In this document: in pieces, positions 16,748 through 26,439 of the stretch
How the letters are laid out: the number at the start of each line of letters is the position of its first letter
Position numbering within the stretch: the stretch's first letter is position 1
Assembly: GCF_017876625.1 (NCBI RefSeq)
Contig: NZ_JAGIOH010000001.1
Span: forward strand, 5,415,501-5,479,500
Origin: Streptomyces syringium
GTDB lineage: Bacteria; Actinomycetota; Actinomycetes; Streptomycetales; Streptomycetaceae
Reading direction: 5' to 3'
Length of the DNA: 64,000 nt
Translations under genes and position numbers: made by a program
The notes under the pieces: generated by a model
What the model was told of the DNA's origin: nothing
Seen by the model: only the letters and a program-made list of their open reading frames with translations
Databases searched by the model: none

Positions 16748-19243
16748 ATGGCCGAGTCGGGGGTATTGCCGCACGTCCACGGGCCGTGCCACGGTGTGGC
16801 CCCGGTACCGCCCGCACCCCGTGCCCCGGGAGGACCCGCCGTGCCGTCTGCCCCGAGCTGGACCCGCCGCGGCTTCCTCGCCGCCTCCGCCGTGACCGCC
16901 CTCGGCCTCACCGCGGCCGGTCCGCCGGCCGGGGCCGCCGCGGCCGGTGCGGGGGCGGACCCGGGCGAGGAGTTCCGGGTGCTGCGGGAGAGATGGCGCG
17001 ACCTCATGCTCGGCAGCGGGTTCGACGCCTCGGCCGAGCCCTACGCCTCGGCCCTGCGCCGCACCGGCGACCTCGCCCGATCCCACCGGGCGGGCATGCG
17101 GCCCGGTCCCGCCTGGCTCTGGCCCGACGCGCCCTTCGACTCGCCCGCCGGCATCACCCAGAGCTACGCACGTCTGCACACCATGGCCCAGGCCTGCACC
17201 CAGCCCGGCACCGGCAGCACCGGTGACGCCGGCCTCGCCGCCGACGTGATCGCCGGACTCGACCACGTCCACGACCGGATCTACCACCCCGGAACGACCC
17301 GCTACGGCAATTGGTGGGAGTGGCAGATCGGCAGCCCCCGACTGCTCCTCGACACCCTCACCCTCCTCCACGACCGCATCGACCCCACCCGGCGCGCGGG
17401 TCAACTCGCCGCCGTCGACCACTTCGTCCCCGACACGATGCTCGGCGCCTACACCGGCACCAGCACCGGAGCCAACCGCGTCGACCTGTGCCGCGTCGTG
17501 GCCGTGCGCGGCATCCTCGGCGAGGCCCCCGCCAAGGTCGCCCTCGCCCGCGACGCCCTCTCCCCGGTCTTCCCCTACGTCACCGAGGGGGACGGGCTCT
17601 ACGCCGACGGCTCCTTCATCCAGCACACCTGGGTCGCCTACTCCGGCACCTACGGCCAGGTGCTGCTCGACGGACTCGGACGGCTCTTCTCCCTGCTGCG
17701 CGGGTCGCGTTGGGAGGTCACCGACCCCCGCCGGCAGATCATCCACGACAGCGTCGAGCGGGCCTACGCCCCCCTGCTGTACAACGGCCTGATGATGGAC
17801 AGCGTCTCCGGCCGCGCCATCAGCCGCGGCGTGCAGACGGCCGACCCCCGGCGGCTGACCCAGGGCGACCACCAGCGCGGCCACGCGCTCATCGCGGCCA
17901 TCGCGCTGCTGTCCGGCGGCGCGAGCGCGGCGGAGCGGGACCGCTGGCACGCCCTGGTCAAGGGCTGGATCGCCCGCGACACCACCAGCCCCGTCCGCTC
18001 CGACCCCCAGTTCGGCGTCGCCGACCTGGCCCGGCTCGCCGCCGTCGCCGACGGCCCGGCACCCGCCGCCCCCGAGCCCGTCGGACACCGGCTCTTCGCC
18101 GCCATGGACCGGGCCGTCCACCGGCGCCCCGGCTGGTGCGCGAACATCGCCATGGCCTCCGACCGCGTCAGCCACTACGAGAACGGCAACGGCGAGAACC
18201 CGCGCGGCTGGCACACCGGCGCCGGAATGCTCTACTGGTGGGGCCGCGACCACGGCGGCGGCCAGTACACGGACGGCTTCTGGCCCACCGTCGACCCGTA
18301 CCGGCTGCCCGGCACCACCGTTTCCACCAAGCCCCTCGCCGACAACGAGGGCGGCGGCTGGGGCGAACCCAGGCCCGCCGCGCGCTGGGTGGGCGGCGTC
18401 ACCGACGGGGAGTTCGCCGCCGTCGGCCAGCATCTCAAGGGCCTCGGCTCCACCCTGGACGCCAGGAAGTCCTGGTTCTGCGCGGCCGATTCCGTCATCT
18501 GCCTCGGCGCCGGGATCACCGCGCACGACGGCGTCCCCGTCGAAACGATCGTCGACAACCGCAACCTCGGCGCCACCGGCACCCCGCGGCTCACCGTCGA
18601 CGGCACCCCCCAGCCCCAGGACGACGGCTGGTCACAGTCCTACGCGCGCGCCCACTGGGCCCACCTCGAAGGGCACGGCGGCTATCTCTTCCCCGGCGGC
18701 ACCCCGCTCACCGCGCTGCGCCGATCGCGCACCGGCGCCTGGCGGGACATCAACACCGGCGGCAGTGCCGACCGGATCACCCGCCGCTATCTCACCCTCC
18801 TGCGCCCCCACGGCACCGACCCCGCGGACTCCTCGTACGCCTACGTCCTCATGCCCGGCGCCACCCCCCGCGACCTGGCCGCCCACTCCCGGGACCCGCA
18901 CCGGCTCACGGTCCTCGCCAACTCCCGCGACTGCCAGGCCGTCCATGTGCCCGCGCAGGGACTCACCGCGGCCAATTTCTGGTCCCCGGGCACGGCCGGT
19001 ACGCTCTGCGTCACGGCCCCCGCGGCCGTGCTCGTCCGCCGGCGGGGCCGCACCGCGATCCTCCATCTCGCCGATCCGCTGCGCGCCGGCACCCCGATCG
19101 ATCTCCTCTGGACCCGGCCCGTGCGCCGGGTCACCGCGCACGACTCCTCCGTCCGTGTGCTCGCCACGGGAGCCGCGCTGCGGCTCCGCGTCCAGCCGGG
19201 CACGGCGTGCGCGGCGCACGTCTGCGAGGTGGCCCTCGGCTGA
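16748..19243 (+). CDS. Tat-exported polysaccharide lyase, family 8
   Basis: The 831-residue protein begins with a twin-arginine signal (WTRRGFLAASAVTALG, about residues 38-53). It then shows the alpha/alpha toroid and beta-sandwich arrangement of family 8 lyases. Recognisable segments are NWWEWQIGSPRLLLDTLTLL, DGSFIQHTWVAYSGTYGQVLL with the catalytic His and Tyr region, and NGENPRGWHTGAGMLYWW. Family members cleave hyaluronate, chondroitin or xanthan by beta-elimination; the exact substrate cannot be assigned. ATG at 16748 follows GGAAGGG. It stands alone, divergent from the YceI gene. Confidence 0.9.
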   Translation: MAESGVLPHVHGPCHGVAPVPPAPRAPGGPAVPSAPSWTRRGFLAASAVTALGLTAAGPPAGAAAAGAGADPGEEFRVLRERWRDLMLGSGFDASAEPYASALRRTGDLARSHRAGMRPGPAWLWPDAPFDSPAGITQSYARLHTMAQACTQPGTGSTGDAGLAADVIAGLDHVHDRIYHPGTTRYGNWWEWQIGSPRLLLDTLTLLHDRIDPTRRAGQLAAVDHFVPDTMLGAYTGTSTGANRVDLCRVVAVRGILGEAPAKVALARDALSPVFPYVTEGDGLYADGSFIQHTWVAYSGTYGQVLLDGLGRLFSLLRGSRWEVTDPRRQIIHDSVERAYAPLLYNGLMMDSVSGRAISRGVQTADPRRLTQGDHQRGHALIAAIALLSGGASAAERDRWHALVKGWIARDTTSPVRSDPQFGVADLARLAAVADGPAPAAPEPVGHRLFAAMDRAVHRRPGWCANIAMASDRVSHYENGNGENPRGWHTGAGMLYWWGRDHGGGQYTDGFWPTVDPYRLPGTTVSTKPLADNEGGGWGEPRPAARWVGGVTDGEFAAVGQHLKGLGSTLDARKSWFCAADSVICLGAGITAHDGVPVETIVDNRNLGATGTPRLTVDGTPQPQDDGWSQSYARAHWAHLEGHGGYLFPGGTPLTALRRSRTGAWRDINTGGSADRITRRYLTLLRPHGTDPADSSYAYVLMPGATPRDLAAHSRDPHRLTVLANSRDCQAVHVPAQGLTAANFWSPGTAGTLCVTAPAAVLVRRRGRTAILHLADPLRAGTPIDLLWTRPVRRVTAHDSSVRVLATGAALRLRVQPGTACAAHVCEVALG

Positions 19244-19290
19244 GCCTCCGCCGTCAAGACGCTCGCCCTACGGCTCATGACGTGGAGATT

Positions 19291-19305
19291 TGTGGAATAT
19301 CCACA
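19291..19305. promoter_or_regulatory. Palindrome upstream of accB
   Basis: TGTGGAATATCCACA is a 6-bp inverted repeat with a three-base centre, 138 bases before accB. It is a candidate regulator site in an otherwise empty 199-base region. Confidence 0.35.
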
Positions 19306-19442
19306 GCGCTGTGAGCCCTCGGCGGGTGTGGTGAAGTGATAAAGCCTGTGTGCGTTTCTGTGCTGCCTGCCCACCAAACAGCGCATGACGTTGTATGGAA
19401 CCGACATGAGTTTCCAGCACCCCCGGCACGTACCGTCTATGC

Positions 19443-21026
19443 ATGAGCAATCTCGAAGGTGCGCCCGTAGAGGCGAGTGACGTCCGTGGGCGCGTCGCCG
19501 AGCTGCACGCCATCCGCGAGCAGGTTCGGCGTGGGCCCAGTGACCGGGCGACCGAGGCCCAGAAGGCCAAGGGCAAGCTGACGGCTCGCGAGCGTATTGA
19601 CCTCCTCCTCGACGAAGGCTCTTTTTCCGAGGTGGAGCCGCTGCGGCGGCACCGCGCTTCGGGGTTCGGCCTGGAGGCGAAGAAGCCCTACACCGATGGT
19701 GTGATCACCGGGTGGGGGACGGTGCACGGGCGTACGGTTTTTGTGTACGCGCATGATTTCCGGATCTTCGGTGGTGCGTTGGGTGAGGCGCATGCGACGA
19801 AGATCCACAAGATCATGGACATGGCGATTTCGGCGGGTGCTCCGCTGGTGTCGTTGAACGACGGTGCGGGTGCGCGTATCCAGGAGGGCGTCTCGGCGCT
19901 GGCCGGGTACGGCGGGATCTTCCAGCGGAACACCAAGGCGTCGGGTGTCATCCCGCAGATCAGTGTGATGCTCGGCCCGTGCGCGGGTGGTGCGGCGTAC
20001 AGTCCGGCGCTGACGGACTTCGTGTTCATGGTCCGTGAGACCTCGCAGATGTTCATCACGGGCCCGGATGTGGTGCGGGCCGTGACGGGTGAGGAGATCA
20101 CCCAGAACGGTCTGGGGGGTGCCGATGTGCACGCCGAGACCTCCGGCGTCGCGCACTTCGCCTACGACGACGAGGAGACCTGCCTCGAAGAGGTTCGCTA
20201 CCTCCTCTCGCTCCTCCCGCAGAACAACCGCGAGAACCCGCCGCGGGTCGCCTCCGAGGACCCGGCCGACCGCACCGGCGACGCCCTCCTGGACCTGGTC
20301 CCGGCGGACGGCAACCGCCCGTACGACATGCGCAAGGTGATCGAGGAGCTCGTCGACGACGGCGACCACCTGGAGATCCACGAGCGCTGGGCTACCAACA
20401 TCATCTGCGCGCTGGCCCGGCTCGACGGCCAGGTCGTGGGCATCGTCGCCAACCAGCCGCAGTCCCTGGCCGGTGTCCTGGACATCGAGGCCTCGGAGAA
20501 GGCCGCGCGATTCATCCAGATGTGCGACGCCTTCAACATCCCGATCATCACTCTTCTGGACGTCCCCGGCTTCCTGCCCGGTGTGGACCAGGAGCACGGT
20601 GGAATCATCCGCCACGGCGCGAAGCTGCTGTACGCGTACTGCAATGCCACGGTTCCGCGTATTTCGGTGATCCTGCGCAAGGCGTACGGCGGCGCGTACA
20701 TCGTGATGGACTCCCAGTCCATCGGTGCGGACCTGACGTACGCGTGGCCGACCAACGAGATCGCCGTGATGGGCGCGGAAGGCGCGGCAAACGTGATCTT
20801 CCGGAAGCAGATCGCGGAGGCCGACGACCCGGAGGCGATGCGGGCACGCATGGTCAAGGAGTACAAGGCGGAGCTGATGCATCCGTACTACGCGGCCGAG
20901 CGCGGGCTGATCGACGACGTGATCGACCCCGTCGAGACCCGTTCCGTGCTGATCAAGTCGCTGGCCATGCTCGCGACGAAGCACGCCGATCTGCCCTCGC
21001 GCAAGCACGGCAACCCGCCCCAGTAA
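19443..21026 (+). CDS. accB: Acyl-CoA carboxylase beta subunit (carboxyltransferase)
   Basis: This subunit transfers carboxyl groups from biotin to acyl-CoA, giving malonyl- or methylmalonyl-CoA for fatty acids and polyketides. The 527-residue protein has two crotonase-like carboxyltransferase halves, with MLGPCAGGAAYSPALTDF and GGAYIVMDSQSIGADLTYAWP. Residue 420 is Ile. In S. coelicolor AccB this residue (I420) allows acetyl- as well as propionyl-CoA, whereas PccB has Asp, so this is an AccB-type subunit. accE follows 11 bases later. Codon use shifts between about 19680 and 20120 (more GGT, GCG, GTG), unlike the rest of the gene. Confidence 0.95.
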   Translation: MSNLEGAPVEASDVRGRVAELHAIREQVRRGPSDRATEAQKAKGKLTARERIDLLLDEGSFSEVEPLRRHRASGFGLEAKKPYTDGVITGWGTVHGRTVFVYAHDFRIFGGALGEAHATKIHKIMDMAISAGAPLVSLNDGAGARIQEGVSALAGYGGIFQRNTKASGVIPQISVMLGPCAGGAAYSPALTDFVFMVRETSQMFITGPDVVRAVTGEEITQNGLGGADVHAETSGVAHFAYDDEETCLEEVRYLLSLLPQNNRENPPRVASEDPADRTGDALLDLVPADGNRPYDMRKVIEELVDDGDHLEIHERWATNIICALARLDGQVVGIVANQPQSLAGVLDIEASEKAARFIQMCDAFNIPIITLLDVPGFLPGVDQEHGGIIRHGAKLLYAYCNATVPRISVILRKAYGGAYIVMDSQSIGADLTYAWPTNEIAVMGAEGAANVIFRKQIAEADDPEAMRARMVKEYKAELMHPYYAAERGLIDDVIDPVETRSVLIKSLAMLATKHADLPSRKHGNPPQ

Positions 21027-21037
21027 GGGAGAAACAC

Positions 21038-21235
21038 ATGAACGACACGCTCGTACGCGTCGAGAAGGGCACCGCCGACGCCGAGGAACTGGCCGCGGTC
21101 ACCGCCGTCCTCCTCGCCCGCGCCGCGGCCGGCAACGGCCACGAGGCCCCCGCCCGCCCGCGCCGCTCCTCCGCCGGCTGGCGCCGCCTGGAGCGCACCC
21201 CGGGCTTCCGGGCCCCGCACAGCTGGCAGGGCTGA
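21038..21235 (+). CDS. accE: Acyl-CoA carboxylase epsilon subunit
   Basis: The 65-residue protein matches the small actinobacterial epsilon subunit that stabilises and activates the alpha-beta acyl-CoA carboxylase complex. It has an N-terminal helix (VRVEKGTADAEELAAVTAVL) and a tryptophan-containing tail, SSAGWRR...APHSW. ATG at 21038 has AAGGGAGA upstream and follows accB directly, so the two are one operon. The biotin-carrying alpha subunit is not encoded in this window. Confidence 0.9.
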   Translation: MNDTLVRVEKGTADAEELAAVTAVLLARAAAGNGHEAPARPRRSSAGWRRLERTPGFRAPHSWQG

Positions 21236-21338
21236 CGCGCCGCCCCCGGCCGGGGGTCCGGGGGCTGCCCCCGGGTGGGCACAGCCGGGCCCCGCACAGC
21301 TGGCAGGGCTGAGCCACGCGAAATGAACCACGCGAAAA

Positions 21339-21368
21339 GGTCCCCGCACTCATCCGAGTGCGGGGACC
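21339..21368 (+). terminator. accBE terminator
   Basis: A perfect 13-bp stem (21339-21351 with 21356-21368) closes an ATCC loop. It is flanked by AAAA before and CTCTTC after, about 100 bases beyond the accE stop. Confidence 0.85.
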
Positions 21369-21391
21369 TCTTCGTCTGCGCGACCAAAAGC

Positions 21392-21444
21392 GATGGCTGT
21401 GCGGAGGTGCTGACACCCGGTGTCAGCAGATCCGCACAGCCATC
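21392..21444 (-). terminator. Compound hairpin terminating conservon 1
   Basis: A 14-bp outer stem (21392-21405 with 21431-21444) encloses a 9-bp inner stem (21409-21417 with 21419-21427). Read on the minus strand it lies just after the cvnD stop and runs into CGCTTTT. Confidence 0.8.
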
Positions 21445-21454
21445 CCTGACCGCT

Positions 21455-22036
21455 CTACCGCAGCCGGGCCATGAGGGCGTGCTCGACGAGCGTGATGAGT
21501 GCGCTCTTGGCTTCGTTGCGGTGGCGGGCGTCGGTGGTGATGATCGGTGCGTCGGGGCCGATCTGGAGTGCTTCGCGGACTTCTTCGGGGTTGTAGGGCT
21601 GGTGTCCGTCGAAGCCGTTGAGGGCGATGACGAAGGGGAGGCCGCTGTTCTCGAAGTAGTCGACGGCGGGGAAGCAGTCGGCGAGGCGCCTGGTGTCGAC
21701 GAGGACGACGGCGCCGATGGCGCCGCGGACCAGGTCGTCCCACATGAACCAGAAGCGGTCCTGACCGGGTGTACCGAAGAGGTACAGGATCAGGTCCTGG
21801 TCCAAGGTGATGCGGCCGAAGTCCATGGCCACGGTCGTCGTGGTCTTGTCCGGCGCGTGCGTGAGGTCGTCGATCCCCGCCGAGGCGGAGGTCATGACCG
21901 CTTCGGTGCGCAGCGGGTTGATCTCCGAGACCGCGCCGACGAACGTGGTCTTGCCCACGCCGAAGCCACCGGCCACCACAATCTTCGCGGAGGTGGTGGA
22001 GCGGGCTGCCTCGCCGCTAGAGGTTCCGAAGTCCAC
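21455..22036 (-). CDS. cvnD: Conservon 1 small GTP-binding protein (CvnD)
   Basis: The 193-residue protein is the Ras/Rap-like GTPase of a conservon, a membrane-associated heterocomplex resembling eukaryotic G-protein signalling. It has a P-loop GGFGVGKTTFVG near residues 24-35, a G3-like DFGRITL...LFGTPGQDRF, and LNGFDG in place of a classical NKxD. GTG at 22036 is the start and overlaps the end of cvnC by 20 bases, so translation is coupled. Its 3' half is identical at DNA level to the second cvnD in the window over 305 bp. A compound terminator follows. Confidence 0.93.
   Translation of the reverse strand: MDFGTSSGEAARSTTSAKIVVAGGFGVGKTTFVGAVSEINPLRTEAVMTSASAGIDDLTHAPDKTTTTVAMDFGRITLDQDLILYLFGTPGQDRFWFMWDDLVRGAIGAVVLVDTRRLADCFPAVDYFENSGLPFVIALNGFDGHQPYNPEEVREALQIGPDAPIITTDARHRNEAKSALITLVEHALMARLR
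21462..21766. repeat. 305-bp direct repeat, copy 1 (within cvnD)
   Basis: Bases 21462-21766 are identical to 26447-26751, in the same orientation. The tract ends abruptly at both edges while the flanking parts of the two cvnD genes differ at many synonymous sites. Confidence 0.95.
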
Positions 22037-22538
22037 TGAGCACCCTTTCGAGCAGTGTCACGTCAGGCTGGCCGCCGGCGGACTCGTCGCCGCCGGGCTG
22101 ATGGATGGCGACAAGTCCGGCCTCCGCCAAGTCGGCGACGAGGATTCGGGCTACGCCGAGCGGGATGGAAAGAAGTGCCGAGATCTCGGCGACCGACTTG
22201 ATCTCACGGCACAGTTGGCAGATGCGCTGGTGTTCCGGCAACTGCCCTTGGAGCTGGGACGGCTGAGCCGTGGTGTGCACCAGTGCCTCGATGGCGAGCT
22301 GGTAGCGCGGCCGCGTACGGCCGCCGGTCATCGCATACGGTCGCACCAGCGGGTTGTGCGCGCCCCCCGAGGGGGTCGCACGCCGGTGCTTCTGGGGCTG
22401 CGCGGGTGCCGAGTACGGCGACCGCGGAGCCTCCGGCTGAGCTTGGTGGCTCGGTGCGGAGGGGAAATTGAAGCGGTTCAGCGGGGGCTGAGCCTGCTGT
22501 TCATTGCCGTACGGGTAACCGCCGGGGGGCGTTGCCAC
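22017..22538 (-). CDS. cvnC: Conservon 1 DUF742 protein (CvnC)
   Basis: The 173-residue protein has a proline- and glutamine-rich N-terminal third and a conserved DUF742 domain at the C-terminus. That domain carries VRPYAMTGGRTRPRYQLAIE, a CQLCREIKS pair of cysteines, and a winged-helix-like PLGVARILVADLAEAGLV. DUF742 proteins work with CvnB and the CvnD GTPase at the membrane. The start is taken as GTG 22538 because GGAGGAGGAG lies just upstream; a GTG 14 codons earlier is in frame. It overlaps cvnD by 20 bases. Confidence 0.92.
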   Translation of the reverse strand: MATPPGGYPYGNEQQAQPPLNRFNFPSAPSHQAQPEAPRSPYSAPAQPQKHRRATPSGGAHNPLVRPYAMTGGRTRPRYQLAIEALVHTTAQPSQLQGQLPEHQRICQLCREIKSVAEISALLSIPLGVARILVADLAEAGLVAIHQPGGDESAGGQPDVTLLERVLSGLRNL

Positions 22539-22622
22539 GTCTCCTCCTCCAACTTGCCTGTCTGATGCTGGTCGCGCCACCGCACCTTATGGGGCGGTGG
22601 CGCGAAACGCACTGCCTCTTTG

Positions 22623-23045
22623 CTAGTTGAGAAGGCTCCCCTGCAATTCGGCGCGGAGGTCGGGCGTGAGCACACTGCCCGCGCGGTCGACCAACAGGGC
22701 CATCTCGTAGCCCACGAGGCCGATGTCGCACTCGGGGTGCGCCAGCACGGCCAGCGAGGATCCGTCGGAGACGGACATGATGAAGAGGAAACCACGCTCC
22801 ATCTCCACCACGGTCTGGTTGACCGCGCCGCCCTCGAAGATCCGGGAGGCACCCGCGGTCAGTGAGGTCAGGCCGGAGGCTACTGCCGCCAGCTGGTCGG
22901 CGCGGTCCCGCGGGAACCCTTCGGACATGGCCAGAAGGAGTCCGTCGGCGGAGACCACGACGGTGTGGGACACCCCTGGGGTGTTGTCCACGAAACTGGT
23001 GATCAACCAGTTCAGGTTTTGCGCCGCCTGGCTCATCGGGCTCAC
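22623..23045 (-). CDS. cvnB: Conservon 1 roadblock/LC7 protein (CvnB)
   Basis: The 140-residue protein is a Roadblock/LC7 domain, similar to the GTPase-regulating MglB family: VSHTVVVSADGLLLAMSEGF, DQLAAVASGLTSLTAGASR, and an ending in LRAELQGSLLN. It probably binds and regulates CvnD. GTG 23045 is preferred since GGAG lies seven bases upstream, inside the end of cvnA; an ATG three codons later is possible. The sequence is almost identical to the second CvnB in the window. Confidence 0.92.
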   Translation of the reverse strand: MSPMSQAAQNLNWLITSFVDNTPGVSHTVVVSADGLLLAMSEGFPRDRADQLAAVASGLTSLTAGASRIFEGGAVNQTVVEMERGFLFIMSVSDGSSLAVLAHPECDIGLVGYEMALLVDRAGSVLTPDLRAELQGSLLN

Positions 23046-23046
23046 A

Positions 23047-26000
23047 CTAACGCTCCTGATCGTAGGTGCCGCCGGGGCCGAAGCCCTGGTCGTGTTGCTC
23101 ATGTGCGGAGTTGTCGGTCCCCGCGCTGCGCCCCTGCTGGACACCGCGGCGCAGGTTGCTCAACCTGCCGCGGACGTCCTCCGGAGCGCGGGATATCTGG
23201 GGGCCGCCCTGCGGGGTCGTTTCCGCCTTGCCCTCGACCAGGTTGGCCTTGGGGACCCGGCGGGGGAGACCGGAAGAGGTGATTCCGCCGGCCTTCGGCT
23301 CACGGAGCTGCTCGGCGCGGTGCCAGCGCTCGTCGTTCGCCGACTGCCAGTCGGACTTATCGGCCTCTGCACGCTGCTGTGGGTCCTGTTGGGACTGCTC
23401 CGGTTCTCCGCCGGCCCCCGCGGCGCTCTCGCCCGACTCGGATTGCTGCCACTGCTTCGCGCGGCGCGGCAGACCGGACCCGGTCAGCGAGTGGGAGCCG
23501 CTCGAAGAGGGGCCCGGACGGTCGAACTCTACGCGCTCGGGCTGGGCCGTGTCAGCGGACGGCAGGGATTCCGAATCAGCTCCGCGACCCTGCTCGTAAC
23601 CGTGCTGGTACGGACCGGCTTCGTTCCACTCGCCTTGGGGGGCGGGGGCGTTGTAGTCGCCGTAGCCCTGCTGGTCGCCGTACCCGGATTCGGTATAGCC
23701 GGCTTCCGTATACGGCTGCTGCCCGGTCTGCTCCGACGACTGGGCGAGGCCCCGCTGCTCGTCGTAACCCTGCTGCTCGTAGCCCTGCTGGTCGTACCCC
23801 TGCTGCGGAACCTCGTCCCGGAACAGCGGACGGTTGTCGGCGGCCTGCGCCTCCAGCGCCGCGCGCCGCTCCTCGCGCATCAGCGAACGGCCGACCGGGT
23901 CCAGCGAAGGTCCGGTGCCGGCGTCCGGCCGGGGCTCGTAACGGGAGTCGTCGAAGCCCAGTTCGGCGGCGGTGCGCAGCCGGGGGCCGGTCGGTGCGGC
24001 CGGCGCGGCCGGCTGCTGCTGCTCCGGCACGGCCCGGGAAGTGAGCGTGAAGTCCTCGGGGGACATCTCGTCCAGCGAGGCGCCGCCACCGTGCGTGATG
24101 GCGTCCGGCAGCATCACCAGCGAGGTGGTGCCGGCCTGCTCGCCCGACGGGCGCAGCTGGACGCGGATGCCGTGGCGGGTCGCCAGGCGGCCGACCACGA
24201 ACAGACCCATGCGCTGGGCGATCGCGACGTCCACGGTCGGCGGGTTGGCCAACCGGTGGTTGATGTCCGCGAAGTCGGTGGGCGTGAGGCCGATGCCCTT
24301 GTCGTGGATCTCGACCATCACGCGGCCGTCGGGCAGCCGGGTCGCGGTCACCCGGACCTTGGTGTGCGGGGAGGAGAAGGTGGTGGCGTTCTCCAGCAGC
24401 TCCGCGAGCAGGTGCACGAGGTCGGTCACGGCCAGGCCGTGGATCTCGGCCTCCGGGACACCGCTCAGCTCGATGCGCTCGTACGCCTCCACCTCGGAGG
24501 AGGCGGCACGGAGCACGTCGACCAGCGGGATCGGCTGGTCCCAGCGGCGGCCCGGCTCCTCGCCCGCGAGGACGAGGAGGTTCTCGCCGTTGCGCCGCAT
24601 ACGGGTGGCCAGGTGGTCCATCCGGAAGAGGTTCTCCAGCTGGTCCGGGTCCGCCTCGTTGTTCTCCAGCTCCGTGATCAGCGTCAGCTGACGCTCGATG
24701 AGGGCCTGGTTGCGGTGCGAGAGGGTCGTGAAGATCGCGTTGACGTTGCCCCGCAGCAGCGCCTGCTCGGCGGCCAGTCGCACCGCCTCGCGGTGGACCT
24801 GGTCGAAGGCGCGGGCGACCTCGCCGATCTCGTCACCGGTGGTGATCGGGATGGGCTCGATACGGGTGTCGACGTGACCGGGGTCGGTGCGCGAAAGCTG
24901 GTCGACCAGGGCCGGCAGTCGCTGCTCGGCGATCTCGAAGGCGCCGGCGCGCAGCCGGAGCATGCTCCGGCTCATCGAGCGGGCCATCTTGCCCGCCACC
25001 ACGAAGGCGGCGAACAGGGCCAGCACCATGATCGAGGAGTTGATGATCGCTTCCTGCTTGGCGTCGGAAGCGACCTTCTCGGCATCGGCCACGGCCCGGT
25101 CGGCCAGCTGCATCTCGATGTAGTGGTAGGCATCGAACTTGCCCGTCGCGGTGGTGAACCACGACTCGGCGGTGATGCCCTTGGTCTTCAGCGCCGCGGC
25201 CGGCGTGGTGGAGATCGCGGCGTACATCTTGTCCTGCTCGGTCACCTTGGCCTTGTCGGCCAGCGCCTTGTTGAGCCGGTTGATGTCGTCGTCGGTGCCG
25301 CCCTGGACGTACTCGCCGTGGGCGATGTACTCCAGGAAGTTGTAGGAGACGAAGGAGGTCGTCAGCTTCTCGCGGTTCTGCGCGCTGCCGGGCTTCTCCA
25401 GCAGGTGGGCGCCGATGGAACGCTGCAGCGACTCGGCGGCCTTGGCGAGCTGCACGGCGTAGACCATGCGGCCGAAGGAGCTCGCGTTGTCGGTGCCGAG
25501 GCCCAGCTCGTTGGAGAACGCCATGAGCGGTCGCTGGATGGCGCCGTAGCCGTCCTCGGTGTCGGCGCCGGACAGGGCGGAGGAGTACGCGGCGCTGCGG
25601 AGCCTGGGCAGCCCGGCTTCGGCGTCGCGCAGCAGCTTGATGCGGCGCTGGAGGCTCGGGGTGGCCGGCATGTTCTTGACGGCCTTGTCGAACTCCGTCC
25701 GGGCGGCGTCCGTCGCGTCCCGCGTCTTCTTGATGACCGGGTCGTCGCGGTGGTTGCCCAGCAGCGGCAGCGCCGTCTGGTCGCGCTCCTCGAGCGTGGG
25801 CGTACGTGGCCGCGGCCCGTACTCCTCGCGCGGTCTCCGTGGCGTCCTGCGCCTCGTTCCACGTGTCGACGGAGGTCTTCACGTGAAGGCCACCGAAGAC
25901 CAGGGCGACGAGCACCGGGATCAGCAGAATGACGTTCAGCCGGGTGGGCACCCGCCAGTTGCGTGGGGAGAACCTGCCGCCACTGCCCTTCACGGGCTCG

Positions 26001-26110
26001 GCGGGGGCTTCGGGCACGTCAGAGGGCAACGCCGCTGAGCGGGACGGTGGGGTGAAGTTGCCCCGCTCGTCCCGCGCCTGCTGCGTGGCGCCCGTCTTTC
26101 TACGCCTCAC
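23047..26110 (-). pseudogene. cvnA: Conservon 1 sensor kinase-like CvnA, split by a +1 frameshift
   Basis: The span encodes a CvnA: N-terminal membrane helix (LNVILLIPVLVALVFGG), nitrate/nitrite-sensing-type helical domain, second helix (SSIMVLALFAAFVVAG), HAMP, a HATPase domain (NATTFSSPHTKV, DKGIGLTPTDFADIN, RMGLFVVGRLATRHG) and a disordered Gln/Gly/Tyr-rich tail. It is one base too long (3064 nt). The first 100 or so codons, ending TYAHA, are in one frame; LEERDQTALPLLGN and everything after are in the next, the switch being near 25790-25812. The remaining 874-codon frame starts at ATG 25671 and lacks the first membrane helix. Either the gene is broken, the base is a sequencing error, or the shift is bypassed. 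Confidence 0.75.
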
Positions 26111-26439
26111 TCGACCAACAACCTCTCGGCGTCGGCACCTGACCTGTGCCGTGTATTTCCGCTGAGCCGTGACTGCTCAGCCCCGGAATTCCAGCACGGC
26201 AGGCAGGTGCATTCCAAACAGTGGGCACGGCCGTCGGACACGACGATTCGCCCGACATAAAACGGGCATTAAGAGCGAGCGGCGCCAAATGACGGGCGAA
26301 TTGTGTGCAGAGCGAAGTTGACCGAACGCGCCGAGTGGTCACGTCCGGTCAATTCTCTTGTTGAAATGTTATGAACCCCGGACGGTGGTCCGTGTCCAAT
26401 AACACAAATCCGCCCATCGCAACTGTGGGACGCGCAAAG
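26111..26439. other. Intergenic region between the two conservons
   Basis: These 329 bases are noticeably AT-richer than the genes. They hold the conservon 1 promoter, read leftwards, and the end of conservon 2. A 13-base motif shared with the conservon 2 promoter lies at 26185-26197. I see no gene here. Confidence 0.6.
26185..26197 (-). promoter_or_regulatory. Shared conservon upstream motif, copy 1
   Basis: The minus strand reads GTGCTGGAATTCC, identical to the motif at 31574-31586. Here it is 75 bases before the first cvnA start. The surrounding sequences otherwise differ, so the match is likely functional. Confidence 0.45.

Noticed and set aside
22723-25932. A 1069-codon plus-strand frame opposite the conservon 1 cvnA
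   Set aside because: It is antisense to a clearly conserved protein; no recognisable domains.
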